A stretch of DNA of 64,000 bases from Planctomycetota bacterium (GTDB lineage: Bacteria; Planctomycetota; B15-G4), in NCBI GenBank assembly GCA_029259715.1, contig JAJDEP010000010.1, positions 124,001 through 188,000 on the forward strand, given 5' to 3'. Both the position numbers and the translations under genes were made by a program. Below, one piece after another: positions 15,903 through 23,670 of this stretch (position 1 is the stretch's first letter; every line of letters begins with the position of its first letter). The notes beneath the pieces are model-generated. The model made no database searches. It was not told the origin of the DNA and worked only from the letters and a program-made list of their open reading frames with translations.

Positions 15903-18410
15903 GTGCGGTCGCCAGGCCGCCTCCTGTCGCGGACCGCCCTCGTCACCGCGCTCGTCGCTGCCGTCGCCGCGCTGTCCCCCGTATCCGCCCTGCTTGCCGT
16001 CACTGCCGTCACTGCCGTCACTGCGTTCGACGACGAGACGCCTGCGACACCGCCGACGACAGTGCAACTCGCCCTGGCCGCGGTGCGCGCCGACCCCACC
16101 GATGCCCAAGCGTTGGGGAACCTGGCCGAGGCCCTCAAGGCGGAGGACCGCATCGACGAGGCCCTGCACTGGATCCTGCGTCGGGGCGCGCTCACCGGCG
16201 ACGAGCAGCTCGTCGAGAGCTGGGTCACAAATCTCGATCCGCTCCTCGAGGCGCGGCACGACGCGCTGGCCGCGGCCCAGGAACGCCTCCTCGACCGGGC
16301 CCGGGCTCACGACACCAAGGGCCGCCCACTCAACATGCTCGCCGACCTCGACACCTCCCGCCTGCTGCTGCGCGGCCTGCCGCAACTCGCCGGCTCCGCC
16401 GACGGCCTGCGCGATGAACTCGTGAACGCTTCGCGCCGCACCCGCGAGCGCCTGGCCGCCGCGCAGGTCCCGCTCGGCCTCAGCGACGGCCTCGATCTGC
16501 CCGCGCCGGACGCGGCGCCCGGCAGGGCCACCACGCTGCGCTCGCGCCATCACGCGGTGAGCACCACTCTCGGGCGCCCCTTCGCCGACGCGGTGATCGA
16601 GATGCTCGGCGACCTGCAGCCGCACCTGCAGGAGGGCTTCGCCGACAAGCGGCGTCGTGATCCGCTCGCTTTCGAGATCCTCACCCGAGCCGCCGAATTC
16701 GAGTCGCAGCGTCCGGGTGGCGAGGGCCGGTCGGTCGCGTCGCGCCACGAGCTGGCCTTCACGCTGGCGGACGAGCGCCGGGTGGTCGTGCTCGACCCGC
16801 GGCAGATCGGCGAGCCCTTCGACGTGATCTGGGGCCTGCTCGCCCGCGAGGCCGCCCGCGACTTCGTCCACGCCATGGAGTGGGTGCCGCCGCCGTGGCT
16901 GCAGGAGGCCCTGTGCCTCTCCTTCGAGGGGCTGCGTCGCGATCGCTTCGGCGGCCTCGACCTCGGCGCGCCGCCCTGGCACCGCATGGAGGACGTGCTG
17001 CTCAGCCTGCGCGGTCGCGGGAGCTGGCGACCCGAACTCGACGACCTGCTCGCCCTCGACGAGTTGGGCGGGCCGCGGTCTTCGTGGGCCTGGGCCTTCC
17101 TCGAGTACCTGCGCGAGGCCCGGGACGACGAAGGCGAGCCCCTGTGGCTCGACCGGCTGGAGCAGTTGCTCGCCGACTACCGGCAGGACTCGCGCTTCTC
17201 CATCGAGGACGAGCGCTTCGACGTCGAGGACCCCAAGCCCGTCGACCACTTCAAGCTGCGCATGCTCCCGCCGGGGGTGGCCGCCGACGAGGCCCGCGCC
17301 GGCGTGAGCAACCTGCACGACCTCGAGCGGCTCTTCGACGCGTGGCTGCGCCACATCGCTGCGGTGGACGGCAACAAGACGGCCGCCCTCACGGCGGAGG
17401 TGCTGGCCGTCCGCGAGGCGCTCGCGTTGGGCGACCCCGACGCCCTCGCGCGGCGGCTGCAGCGGGTGCTGGCCGTGCGGCCCGAGTTCATCGCTGCTTG
17501 GAAGCTACTGGCTGATGTCGAGAAGCGCCGCCGCGACACCGACGCGGCCATCCTCGCCGCCCGGCGGGTGGACGCCCTCACGCCGCACGCGGGGGACGAC
17601 GCCGACGCCAAGCCCTTCGCCGCCGTGGCGCGCTTCGACGCGAGCCTCGCCAAGCAAATCGCCGACGACGAGGCCCTCCTGCGGGCCGACATCAACGGCC
17701 TCGTCGATCGCTATCTCGCGCTCGACCATCCGCGCTCGGCCGTGCGCCTGCTCGGCGACGCCCTGGCCGCCCTGCCCTTCGATGGCGCCTTCACGGACCG
17801 TCGAGATGACATCGTGCAACGCTTCGCCCTCGACGACCTGATCCTGCGTCACACCGTCGACCTCGAACGCGCGTCCCGCGAAGCTCACGGCGACCGGTCG
17901 CTGTGGCTCGTGTCGGGCGAGGGGCTCACCGTGAAGGCCCGCGACCGCATCGCCCCCGCCGCCCTGCGCGGACTCGTGCACCTGCGCGCCCCCTACCGCC
18001 TCGAGCTGCGCCTCGTCGTGCTGCAGTCGGCCGAGACCGACAGCGGCAACGACTTCGCCGGCCTCACCTTCGGCGGCGTCGAGGCCCACGACCCCGGCGA
18101 CTGGGCCCTGTTCGCGACGCCCGCCGGCCGGGTGCGCCTCGCCACGCCGGGACGGCTTGAGTGGCCCTCCACCGACCTCAGCCGCCTGCGCACCGGCACC
18201 TTCGACCTCGTGCTCACCGTCGACGACGAGCACTTCTCGCTGCAGGTCGGCGAGGTCGACTTCGGCCGCCACGCCCTGGGCGCGCGCCAGGCCGACGGCT
18301 GGCTCGGCCTCTACGTGCGCCACACCGACGCCCACATCCGCCAGCTCGTGGTGACCCACCTCGACGAGGGCAGCGGTCCGGTGGCGTGGTACGCGCGGGG
18401 GCGGCCGTAG
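15903..18410 (+). CDS. Large exported TPR protein with degenerate gluzincin-like domain
   Basis: Unrecognised exported protein, about 835 aa from GTG 15903 (the frame is open to 15846). A signal peptide (VTALVAAVAALSPVSALL) is followed by a run coded by 9-base repeats (AVTAVTAVTAF). Residues about 50-110 look TPR-like. At about 300-350 the segment LAREAARDFVHAMEW then PPPWLQEALCLSFEG matches the layout of DUF1570-type metallopeptidases, but the HExxH helix reads R-E-A-A-R, so zinc binding is doubtful. The last 170 residues resemble a concanavalin-like (DUF1080-type) beta sandwich. Function unknown; a scaffold or binding role is more likely than catalysis. Confidence 0.7.
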   Translation: MRSPGRLLSRTALVTALVAAVAALSPVSALLAVTAVTAVTAFDDETPATPPTTVQLALAAVRADPTDAQALGNLAEALKAEDRIDEALHWILRRGALTGDEQLVESWVTNLDPLLEARHDALAAAQERLLDRARAHDTKGRPLNMLADLDTSRLLLRGLPQLAGSADGLRDELVNASRRTRERLAAAQVPLGLSDGLDLPAPDAAPGRATTLRSRHHAVSTTLGRPFADAVIEMLGDLQPHLQEGFADKRRRDPLAFEILTRAAEFESQRPGGEGRSVASRHELAFTLADERRVVVLDPRQIGEPFDVIWGLLAREAARDFVHAMEWVPPPWLQEALCLSFEGLRRDRFGGLDLGAPPWHRMEDVLLSLRGRGSWRPELDDLLALDELGGPRSSWAWAFLEYLREARDDEGEPLWLDRLEQLLADYRQDSRFSIEDERFDVEDPKPVDHFKLRMLPPGVAADEARAGVSNLHDLERLFDAWLRHIAAVDGNKTAALTAEVLAVREALALGDPDALARRLQRVLAVRPEFIAAWKLLADVEKRRRDTDAAILAARRVDALTPHAGDDADAKPFAAVARFDASLAKQIADDEALLRADINGLVDRYLALDHPRSAVRLLGDALAALPFDGAFTDRRDDIVQRFALDDLILRHTVDLERASREAHGDRSLWLVSGEGLTVKARDRIAPAALRGLVHLRAPYRLELRLVVLQSAETDSGNDFAGLTFGGVEAHDPGDWALFATPAGRVRLATPGRLEWPSTDLSRLRTGTFDLVLTVDDEHFSLQVGEVDFGRHALGARQADGWLGLYVRHTDAHIRQLVVTHLDEGSGPVAWYARGRP

Positions 18411-18573
18411 GGGGACGGCGGCGAGGTGGTCGCCTAGCGGCCGCCGGGTGGCGGTCGCCGAAGCCGGCCGCTGCGGTGCGGCGCGACGTCTTGCCAGCGC
18501 GGGGCGGGCGGGCCTATCCTGTGCGGCTGAAGTTCGCGACGACGTGTGCAGCACGGGATCGTCGTCGCCGGTA

Positions 18574-18649
18574 GCGCGCGTAACTCAGTTGGTAGAGTGT
18601 CAGCTTCCCAAGCTGAATGTCGCCAGTTCGAACCTGGTCGCGCGCTCCA
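18574..18649 (+). tRNA. tRNA-Gly (anticodon CCC)
   Basis: Full cloverleaf: acceptor GCGCGCG/CGCGCGC, D arm ACTC/GAGT, anticodon stem TCAGC/GCTGA with loop TTCCCAA (CCC), T arm with TTCGAAC, discriminator T and encoded CCA (18647-18649). Partial copies of its 3' half at 21050 and 22841 mark it as a likely integration target. Confidence 0.94.
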
Positions 18650-18800
18650 TCCGATCGCCTTGATTGGACTCAAGTGTCCAGAAAGAGCTTGCCCTCTGCC
18701 GAAGCTAGCGAGCCCCAGGCATTTCCATTCACTGACCTGCTCCCGAAGAACTGGTCCACGCATTGTGAGAAATCTCGCACAATCGAGGACCGGAGGGAGC

Positions 18801-19067
18801 ATGAAGACGTCGAAGTACACCGAGCAGCAGATCACCTACGCGCTGAGCCAAGCGGAAGCGGGCGTGCCGATCGCCGAGCTGTGCCGCAAGTACGGGATCA
18901 GCCAGCAGACGTTCTATCGCTGGCGAGCCAAGTTCGGCGGCCTGATGCCGAGTGAGGTGCGACGGCTCAAGGAGCTCGAGGAGGAGACGCGCCGGCTCAA
19001 GCGCATCGTGGCGGACCTGTCCTTGGACAAACAGATCCTGCAGGACGCGCTCCGAAAAAAAGCCTGA
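18801..19067 (+). CDS. IS3-family transposase OrfA
   Basis: Helix-turn-helix DNA-binding subunit, 88 aa, with a GGAGGG ribosome site just upstream. [16 protein letters not shown] and [20 protein letters not shown] form the HTH, followed by a leucine-zipper-like coiled coil ([20 protein letters not shown]). It ends in Arg-Lys-Lys-Ala-stop at a seven-A run used for frameshifting into OrfB. It binds the IS ends and, fused to OrfB, makes the active transposase. Confidence 0.93.
   Translation: MKTSKYTEQQITYALSQAEAGVPIAELCRKYGISQQTFYRWRAKFGGLMPSEVRRLKELEEETRRLKRIVADLSLDKQILQDALRKKA
19055..19061 (+). promoter_or_regulatory. Programmed -1 frameshift site A AAA AAA G
   Basis: Seven adenines read as CGA AAA AAA in the orfA frame. 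A -1 slip joins orfA to the orfB frame, which is open from here through 19885, giving one OrfAB protein. This is the standard expression mode of IS3-family elements. Confidence 0.85.
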
Positions 19068-19117
19068 AGCCTGCGCGGAGGCGGCAGCTCGTCACCGAGG
19101 CGATCGAGGCCTTTGCG

Positions 19118-19885
19118 GTGAGCGAGCGCAAGGCGTGTACGGCACTGTGCCAGGGCCGCAGCACGCAGCGCTACGTGAGTCGTGCCCCCGACTGCACGCC
19201 CCTCCGCCGCAGGCTGCGCGAGTTGGCCCTCGACCGTCCGCGCTACGGCTACCGGCGTCTGCACGTGCTGCTGTGCAGGGACGGCTGGAAGGTGAATCAC
19301 AAGAAGGTTCTGCGGCTGTATCGCGAAGAGGGCTTGTTTCTCCGGACGAAACGCCGCAAGAAGCGGGCGAGCCATCTGCGCACAACCCCACCGGCCGCGA
19401 GCCGTAAGGACGAGCGCTGGAGTCTGGACTTCGTGGCGGATGCTCTGTCCGATGGGCGCAAGCTGCGCGCCCTGACCGTCATCGACACCTACAGCCGCGA
19501 GTGCCTGGCCATCGAGGTCGGGCAGAAGATGACCTCGCAACTCGTTACTGACGTGCTGGATCGAGTCATCGCCGGAAGGCGCAGGCCCACGATGATCACG
19601 ATGGACAACGGCACCGAGTTCACGAGCAACCACTTCGACGCCTGGGCCTATCGGCGCAAGGTTGCGCTCGACTTCATCCAACCGGGACGGCCGACGGAGA
19701 ACGGACACATCGAGAGCTTCAACGGCAAGCTGCGCGACGAGTGCCTGAACATGAACTGGTTTGACAGCCTGGCCGAGGCGCAGGAACTGATCGAAGACTG
19801 GAGGCTGGACTACAACACCGTGAGACCGCATTCTTCTTTGGGCAACCTTCCTCCGGCCACGTACGTGGCCGGAGGAAGGTCGTGA
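19118..19885 (+). CDS. IS3-family transposase OrfB (DDE integrase)
   Basis: Catalytic subunit, 255 aa from GTG 19118, normally made as an OrfAB fusion by frameshifting at 19055-19061. An HTH_21-like part ([20 protein letters not shown]) precedes the rve integrase core with its three acidic residues: Asp in SLDFVADAL, Asp in TMDNGTEFT and Glu in [13 protein letters not shown]. The C-terminal [15 protein letters not shown] is typical. No stop or shift interrupts the core, so the element may still be active. Confidence 0.93.
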   Translation: MSERKACTALCQGRSTQRYVSRAPDCTPLRRRLRELALDRPRYGYRRLHVLLCRDGWKVNHKKVLRLYREEGLFLRTKRRKKRASHLRTTPPAASRKDERWSLDFVADALSDGRKLRALTVIDTYSRECLAIEVGQKMTSQLVTDVLDRVIAGRRRPTMITMDNGTEFTSNHFDAWAYRRKVALDFIQPGRPTENGHIESFNGKLRDECLNMNWFDSLAEAQELIEDWRLDYNTVRPHSSLGNLPPATYVAGGRS

Positions 19886-19947
19886 ACCCCAACCCATTCA
19901 CCCGCAGTTTTCTCGCTTGCGGTGGACCAGACTTGGGGAGCAGGCCA

Positions 19948-20860
19948 ATCACCCAAGGACTAACTTAGGAAGTGGTACAAGGAATGGGGGCAGGTCTCCC
20001 GCATCGTGAGCAGCGCCGACCTCGCCACTCTCATCGCGCCCTGTCGCACCTGAACGCGACCCGGAGTGCCCTGGCCTTGGGATCGTCCTGTACGGGATGG
20101 GCGCGCCGAAGTCCCGCAGCCACCGGATGCTCCATGCCTCCACGCTGTCCGCGGCGTCCCCGTCTTTCCCGTCAGGCTTCCTCGAAGCCTCGTTGCTGCT
20201 GATGATGCGGGCCAGGGCCGGGCCGCCCTGCGTGGGGGTGTTGGGCTTGGCCGCTCGGTCAGGCGTCTTCGAGATAGCCGGTGATCACCGCGCCGCCGGT
20301 TCCGGTGCTTGCAACTGCCGTTCCAGCGAGAGCGACGACTCCGGCTGGAAACGTGAATGTCGGCGTCGTCCCGGGGGATCCCGTTGCGCCTTCAAAGACT
20401 CGGAACCCGTTGAAGCTCACACCGATGCTGGTGTTCCCGGCAGTCGAAGCCATGACTCCTGTGATGACGAACAGTGATTCCGCCGGGACGACGAAGACAC
20501 TGTTGGGAAGAATGGTCACCATGTCCCGCGCTTGCGGGATGCCGCGGACGGTGACGGTGCCTTGGATTCGGACGCCCGACATGGCCATGTCGAGCATGGC
20601 CCGGTCGTGGGACTGCGGCTTCATCGCCACGAGCACAGCAACCAGCGCAGCGATGGAAAGGCCAGTGAGTACAGACGCTGGGTGTAGACGGTTCATCGCT
20701 TTCTCCTTGTCGATGAGGTGCGTGGCCGCAACGGCCACGATCCACGGCTGATCCCCGCCTTGCACTCTATCGAGTGCGCGAGAATCGGGGGAGGCCTACG
20801 CACCATGCCTGACCTGCCCCCAATTCCTTGTGCCACTTCCCAAGTGAGTCCTTGGGTGAT
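19948..20860. repeat. About 50-bp inverted repeats flanking 0.8 kb
   Basis: A 49-base sequence at 19948-19996 recurs inverted at 20811-20860 with three substitutions and one indel. Read inward-out the copies start (T)GACCTGCCCCCA, the canonical tip of IS3-type elements. They enclose an 814-bp segment with the exported-protein gene at 20259-20696. The left copy abuts the intact IS, the right copy abuts a transposase remnant, which looks like a decayed composite transposon. The 262 bases from 19997 to 20258 hold no recognisable gene. Confidence 0.7.
20259..20696 (-). CDS. Small exported protein, paralogue of 23026-23559
   Basis: Unrecognised exported protein, 145 aa from ATG 20696, which has AGGAGA 7 bases upstream. 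The N-terminus MNRLHPASVLTGLSIAALVA is a signal peptide or single membrane helix. The mature part is Gly/Val/Thr-rich and probably all-beta, with VFVVPAESLFVITGV and a final VITGYLEDA. The start motif, the VPAE..LVIT block and the GYL end also occur in the protein at 23026-23559, so both belong to one lineage-specific family. It is bounded by IS-like inverted repeats and may travel with them. Confidence 0.65.
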   Translation of the reverse strand: MNRLHPASVLTGLSIAALVAVLVAMKPQSHDRAMLDMAMSGVRIQGTVTVRGIPQARDMVTILPNSVFVVPAESLFVITGVMASTAGNTSIGVSFNGFRVFEGATGSPGTTPTFTFPAGVVALAGTAVASTGTGGAVITGYLEDA

Positions 20861-21035
20861 GCGGGGGCCGTCCGGGGTGTCCCTCGGGGGCGTGAGGACG
20901 CGGAGCGACGAGCGCCCCCGAGGGACACCGAGCGACCGGTGCAGGGGCCCGATACCTCAGGCTGCTGTGCGGCCGCACCTCGTTGTAGTGGCGCCTCCAG
21001 CGTTCGATCAGCACCCGCTACATTCTCGTTCTGCG
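20861..21035 (-). pseudogene. IS3-type transposase C-terminal remnant
   Basis: On the minus strand the frame reads ERWRRHYNEVRPHSSLRYR, the conserved C-terminal end of an IS3-family OrfB (rve_3 region). The rest of the gene is missing, cut off next to the partial tRNA copy at 21050. Its 3' side runs into a 17-bp hairpin and an IS-type end at 20810-20860. Fragment of a different element from the intact IS at 18733. Confidence 0.75.
20876..20929. repeat. 17-bp perfect inverted repeat (hairpin)
   Basis: GGTGTCCCTCGGGGGCG (20876-20892) pairs perfectly with its inverted copy at 20913-20929 across a 20-base loop. It lies inside the IS remnant, between the transposase fragment and the element tip. 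No T run follows on either strand. Confidence 0.75.
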
Positions 21036-21049
21036 CAGGGAGCTGTCCG

Positions 21050-21094
21050 CTCCCCAAGCTGAATGTCGCCCGTTCGAACCTGGTCGCGCGCTCC
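21050..21094 (+). repeat. Partial copy of tRNA-Gly(CCC) 3' half
   Basis: 45 bases match 18604-18648 of the tRNA-Gly gene with two differences, from the anticodon loop through the T arm and acceptor strand to the first CC of CCA. The 5' half is absent. This is what integration of an element at a tRNA 3' end leaves behind (att-site duplication), although no integrase gene is seen. The 209 bases from here to the antiporter start hold nothing recognisable. Confidence 0.85.
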
Positions 21095-21303
21095 CTCTCG
21101 ACAGCTCCGATTCCTCCCCGCTCGAGCCCCCTCCCACACCGGCGCCCTGACCCGGAGCGCGGGCGTGCTCCTGCCCGTCGGCTGTCACATGCTGGGTTTC
21201 CCGCCGATGCGCCGGGCGACGGGATCGCTATCGTGGGCGCGCGACGCCACCCGCCGTCGCCGTGCCCTGCGCGCGGCGCCGTGTCCCGAGGACCCTCCCG
21301 CGC

Positions 21304-22806
21304 ATGATCGAGCCCACCGCCACCGCCGCATTGATCGCGCTGTTCGGATTGCTGCTCACCATCAGCGCGCTGATGACCCGGGCGCTCGACCGCTTCGGCA
21401 TCCCCGTGGCCCTGCTCGTGCTGACCCTGGGCATGCTCGGCGGGTCGGAGGGTCTGGGCGGGCTCGAGTTCGACGACTCCGACCTGGCCTTCCGGGTGGG
21501 GACCATCGCCCTGATCCTGATTCTCCTGGACGGCGGCCTGAACACGCGCTGGACGTCGATCCGCTCGGTGGCGGCGCCGGCGGGGCTGTTGGCCACGGTC
21601 GGCGTGGCGGCCACGGCCACGGTGGTGGCGGTCTCCGGTCGGCTGTTCGGTCTGGAGTGGAACGAGGCCATGCTGATCGGCGCGATCGTGTCCTCCACCG
21701 ACGCGGCGGCGGTGTTCAGCGTGCTGCGCGGCGGGGGCGTGCGGCTGCGGCCGAAGCTCCAGGCCACGCTGGAGGTGGAGTCCTGCGCCAACGACCCCAT
21801 GGCGGTGGCGCTCACCCTCGCCGCCACCGAGGCCATGGCCAGCGGCACCGGGCTCGGCACCGGGCTGCTGCTGGAGATCCCGCTGCAGCTGCTGATCGGC
21901 ATCACGGTGGGCCTCGTGTGCGGCTTCGGGTTTCGCTACCTGCTCAACTCGGTGCGGCTCACGGCCACCGGGCTCTACCCGGTGCTGGTCATCGCGGCGG
22001 CCTTCACGGCCTTCGGCGCCAGTACGCTCATCTACGGCAGCGGATTCATCGCCGTGTTCGTGGCGTCGGCGGTGATGGGCAACGGCCACCTGCCCTTCGC
22101 CCAGGGGCTGCGGCGTGTGCACGACTCGTTCGCCTGGCTGTGTCAGGTGTCGATGTTCCTGATGCTGGGACTGCTCGTGTTCCCGTCGCGGCTGCTGCCA
22201 CTGGCGTGGGTGGGCATCGGGTTGGGGCTGGTCTTGGCGCTCGTGGCGCGGCCCGTGGCGGCGGCGCTGTGCCTGTCGTGGTTCGGTTGGAAGCCGCGGG
22301 AGGTCGGGCTGGTGGGCTGGATCGGGCTGCGCGGGGCGATGCCGGTCATCCTCGCCACCATTCCGATCATGAAGGGGCTGCCGAACGGCGACCGCATCTT
22401 CCACCTGGTCTTCTTCATCGTGGTGGTGAGCACCATCGTGCCGGGCGTGGGGATCGTGTGGGCGGCGCTGCGCTCGCGGCTGGGCTGGCGCGTGGCCGGG
22501 CCGCGCAACGCCGCGTTGGAGCTGCACCTGGCGCGGCGCCTGGACCGCGAACTGCACGAATTCCCCATCGACGACGGGGTGCGCGCCTGCGGACTCGAGC
22601 TGCGCGAGGTGCCCCTGCCCGAGACCGCCGCGGTCGTGCTCGTGCTGCGCGCCGACGAGCCCCTGCCCGCCCGCGGCTCGACCCGACTGGAAGCCGACGA
22701 CCTGCTTTACGTCATGTGCTCCGAGCGCGACCTGGAGACGGTGGCCCACTGGCTGCGCCCCGAAGTCCACATGGCGACCCGCCTTGCGTCCCCCGGCGGC
22801 GCCTGA
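21304..22806 (+). CDS. CPA1-type cation/proton antiporter (CvrA/NhaP2-like)
   Basis: Inner-membrane K+ or Na+/H+ antiporter, 500 aa from ATG 21304. About 12 hydrophobic helices cover residues 5-400, with the family motifs LILLDGGLNT and SSTDAAAVFSVLR and the late GWIGLRGAMPVILAT. A cytosolic C-terminal tail of about 90 residues has a TrkA-C-like pattern (RADEPLPARGSTRLEADDLL) that would bind a regulatory nucleotide or ion. This architecture matches NhaP2/CvrA, which controls cell volume and cytoplasmic K+. It lies between the two partial tRNA-Gly copies, so it may be cargo of an integrated segment. Confidence 0.87.
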   Translation: MIEPTATAALIALFGLLLTISALMTRALDRFGIPVALLVLTLGMLGGSEGLGGLEFDDSDLAFRVGTIALILILLDGGLNTRWTSIRSVAAPAGLLATVGVAATATVVAVSGRLFGLEWNEAMLIGAIVSSTDAAAVFSVLRGGGVRLRPKLQATLEVESCANDPMAVALTLAATEAMASGTGLGTGLLLEIPLQLLIGITVGLVCGFGFRYLLNSVRLTATGLYPVLVIAAAFTAFGASTLIYGSGFIAVFVASAVMGNGHLPFAQGLRRVHDSFAWLCQVSMFLMLGLLVFPSRLLPLAWVGIGLGLVLALVARPVAAALCLSWFGWKPREVGLVGWIGLRGAMPVILATIPIMKGLPNGDRIFHLVFFIVVVSTIVPGVGIVWAALRSRLGWRVAGPRNAALELHLARRLDRELHEFPIDDGVRACGLELREVPLPETAAVVLVLRADEPLPARGSTRLEADDLLYVMCSERDLETVAHWLRPEVHMATRLASPGGA

Positions 22807-22840
22807 GCGGTGAGGGAACCCCGGTGAACCCGGCTCACAG

Positions 22841-22886
22841 TTCCCCAGCCGAAGGTCACCCGTTCGAACCTGGTCGCGCGCTCCAT
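22841..22886 (+). repeat. Second partial copy of tRNA-Gly(CCC) 3' half
   Basis: 46 bases align with 18605-18650 with five differences; the last 25 bases, from GTTCGAACCTGG through the acceptor strand, CCA and one more base, are identical to the functional gene. The 5' half is missing. Together with the copy at 21050 it delimits a 1.8-kb segment that carries only the antiporter gene. Confidence 0.82.
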
Positions 22887-23025
22887 TCGCCCCTCGCCGG
22901 CGCTCGCACACTCAGCGACGCCACATTCGCCGCGACGTTCGGCGCCTCGGCGCGCCCAGACCCGCGGCCTTGACCTGCCCCCACCCGGTATCCTGGCGGC
23001 CTCACTTCCCGGAGGAACAACCGCC

Positions 23026-23559
23026 ATGAACCGCACGCTGTCTCTGCATCCCCTGTCCGTCGTCGTCGGCGCGAGCCTCGTCGCCCTGGTCGCCGTCCTG
23101 GGCGGCATGACGCCCCTGCCCGCGGCGCCGGTCGTCCACTCGCCCGCCGAGCGCGGGCTGCTGCTGGCCAAGGACATCGTCAACCTCGACTCGGCCGCCT
23201 TCGTGGCGTCGCAGGGCGACGGCGGCTTCCTCGAGGGCGACATCATCCTGGGCTTCGGCGAGACCGCCTCGGTCTACACCGTGCCCGCCGACCGCCACCT
23301 CGTGCTCACGCACCTGGAGGTGCGCACCCTCGGCCAGACGGTGCAGCTCGTGGAGGACACCGACCGCGGTCGCACCATCAAGCGCTCGGCGGCCTTCCTC
23401 GACACCAGCAACGGCGAGACCGTCCCCGGCGGGCAGCTGACCTACTTCGAGGGCGTGGGCCTCACCTTCGCGCCCAAGGCGGAGGTCGTGCTCTGGAACA
23501 ACGGCGACTCCCCCGCCGGCGTCAGCTTCCACATGAGCGGATACCTGGCCAAGCAGTAG
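23026..23559 (+). CDS. Small exported protein, paralogue of 20259-20696
   Basis: Unrecognised exported protein, 177 aa, with a strong GGAGGAA ribosome site before ATG 23026. The signal segment is SVVVGASLVALVAVLGGM. The mature domain is beta-rich, with SVYTVPADRHLVLTHLEVR, an LVEDTDRG turn and the C-terminal MSGYLAKQ. It shares the MNR..LHP start, the VPA(D/E)..LV(L/I)T block and the GYL end with the protein encoded at 20259-20696. No enzyme motif is seen; a secreted structural or binding domain is likely. A 12-base tandem repeat begins inside the last codons. Confidence 0.7.
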   Translation: MNRTLSLHPLSVVVGASLVALVAVLGGMTPLPAAPVVHSPAERGLLLAKDIVNLDSAAFVASQGDGGFLEGDIILGFGETASVYTVPADRHLVLTHLEVRTLGQTVQLVEDTDRGRTIKRSAAFLDTSNGETVPGGQLTYFEGVGLTFAPKAEVVLWNNGDSPAGVSFHMSGYLAKQ

Positions 23560-23612
23560 CCGGGGCAGTAGCCGGGGCAGTCGTCGGGGCAGTCGTCGGG
23601 GCAGTCATCGGG
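23554..23612 (+). repeat. 12-bp tandem repeat, about 5 copies
   Basis: Units of the form CAGTAGCCGGGG / CAGTCGTCGGGG run head to tail five times (two, two and one degenerate), starting in the last codons of the exported-protein gene and continuing past its stop. The stop TAG is part of the first unit. Confidence 0.85.
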
Positions 23613-23670
23613 CAAGACGTGGCGGCCACGTCAGCACTTCGAGTCCGCTCAGTTCACGCCGAGAGCCCGC

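Larger units (their letters stand above)
18733..19947 (+). mobile_element. IS3-family insertion sequence, apparently complete
   Basis: Element of about 1.2 kb. The left end TGACCTGCTCCCGAAGAACT (18733) and the complement of the right end, TGGCCTGCTCCCCAAGTCTG (from 19947), match over most of 29 bases and both go on to GGTCCAC. It carries orfA and orfB with a -1 frameshift site between them. Flanking pentamers TTCAC and ATCAC agree at 4 of 5 bases, so a decayed target duplication is possible. It sits 84 bases after tRNA-Gly. Confidence 0.85.

Noticed and set aside
18665-18735. TGGACTCAAGTGTCCAG at 18665 as left end of the IS
   Set aside because: The sequence at 18733 matches the right end far better, and gives a normal IS3 length of about 1.2 kb.
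20767-22911. Minus-strand open frame of 714 codons across the antiporter and tRNA fragments
   Set aside because: It is the complement of the antiporter gene and reads into the partial tRNA copies; composition is His/Gln/Arg/Pro-rich as expected for a shadow frame. Only the short IS3-like segment at 20861-21035 has family similarity.
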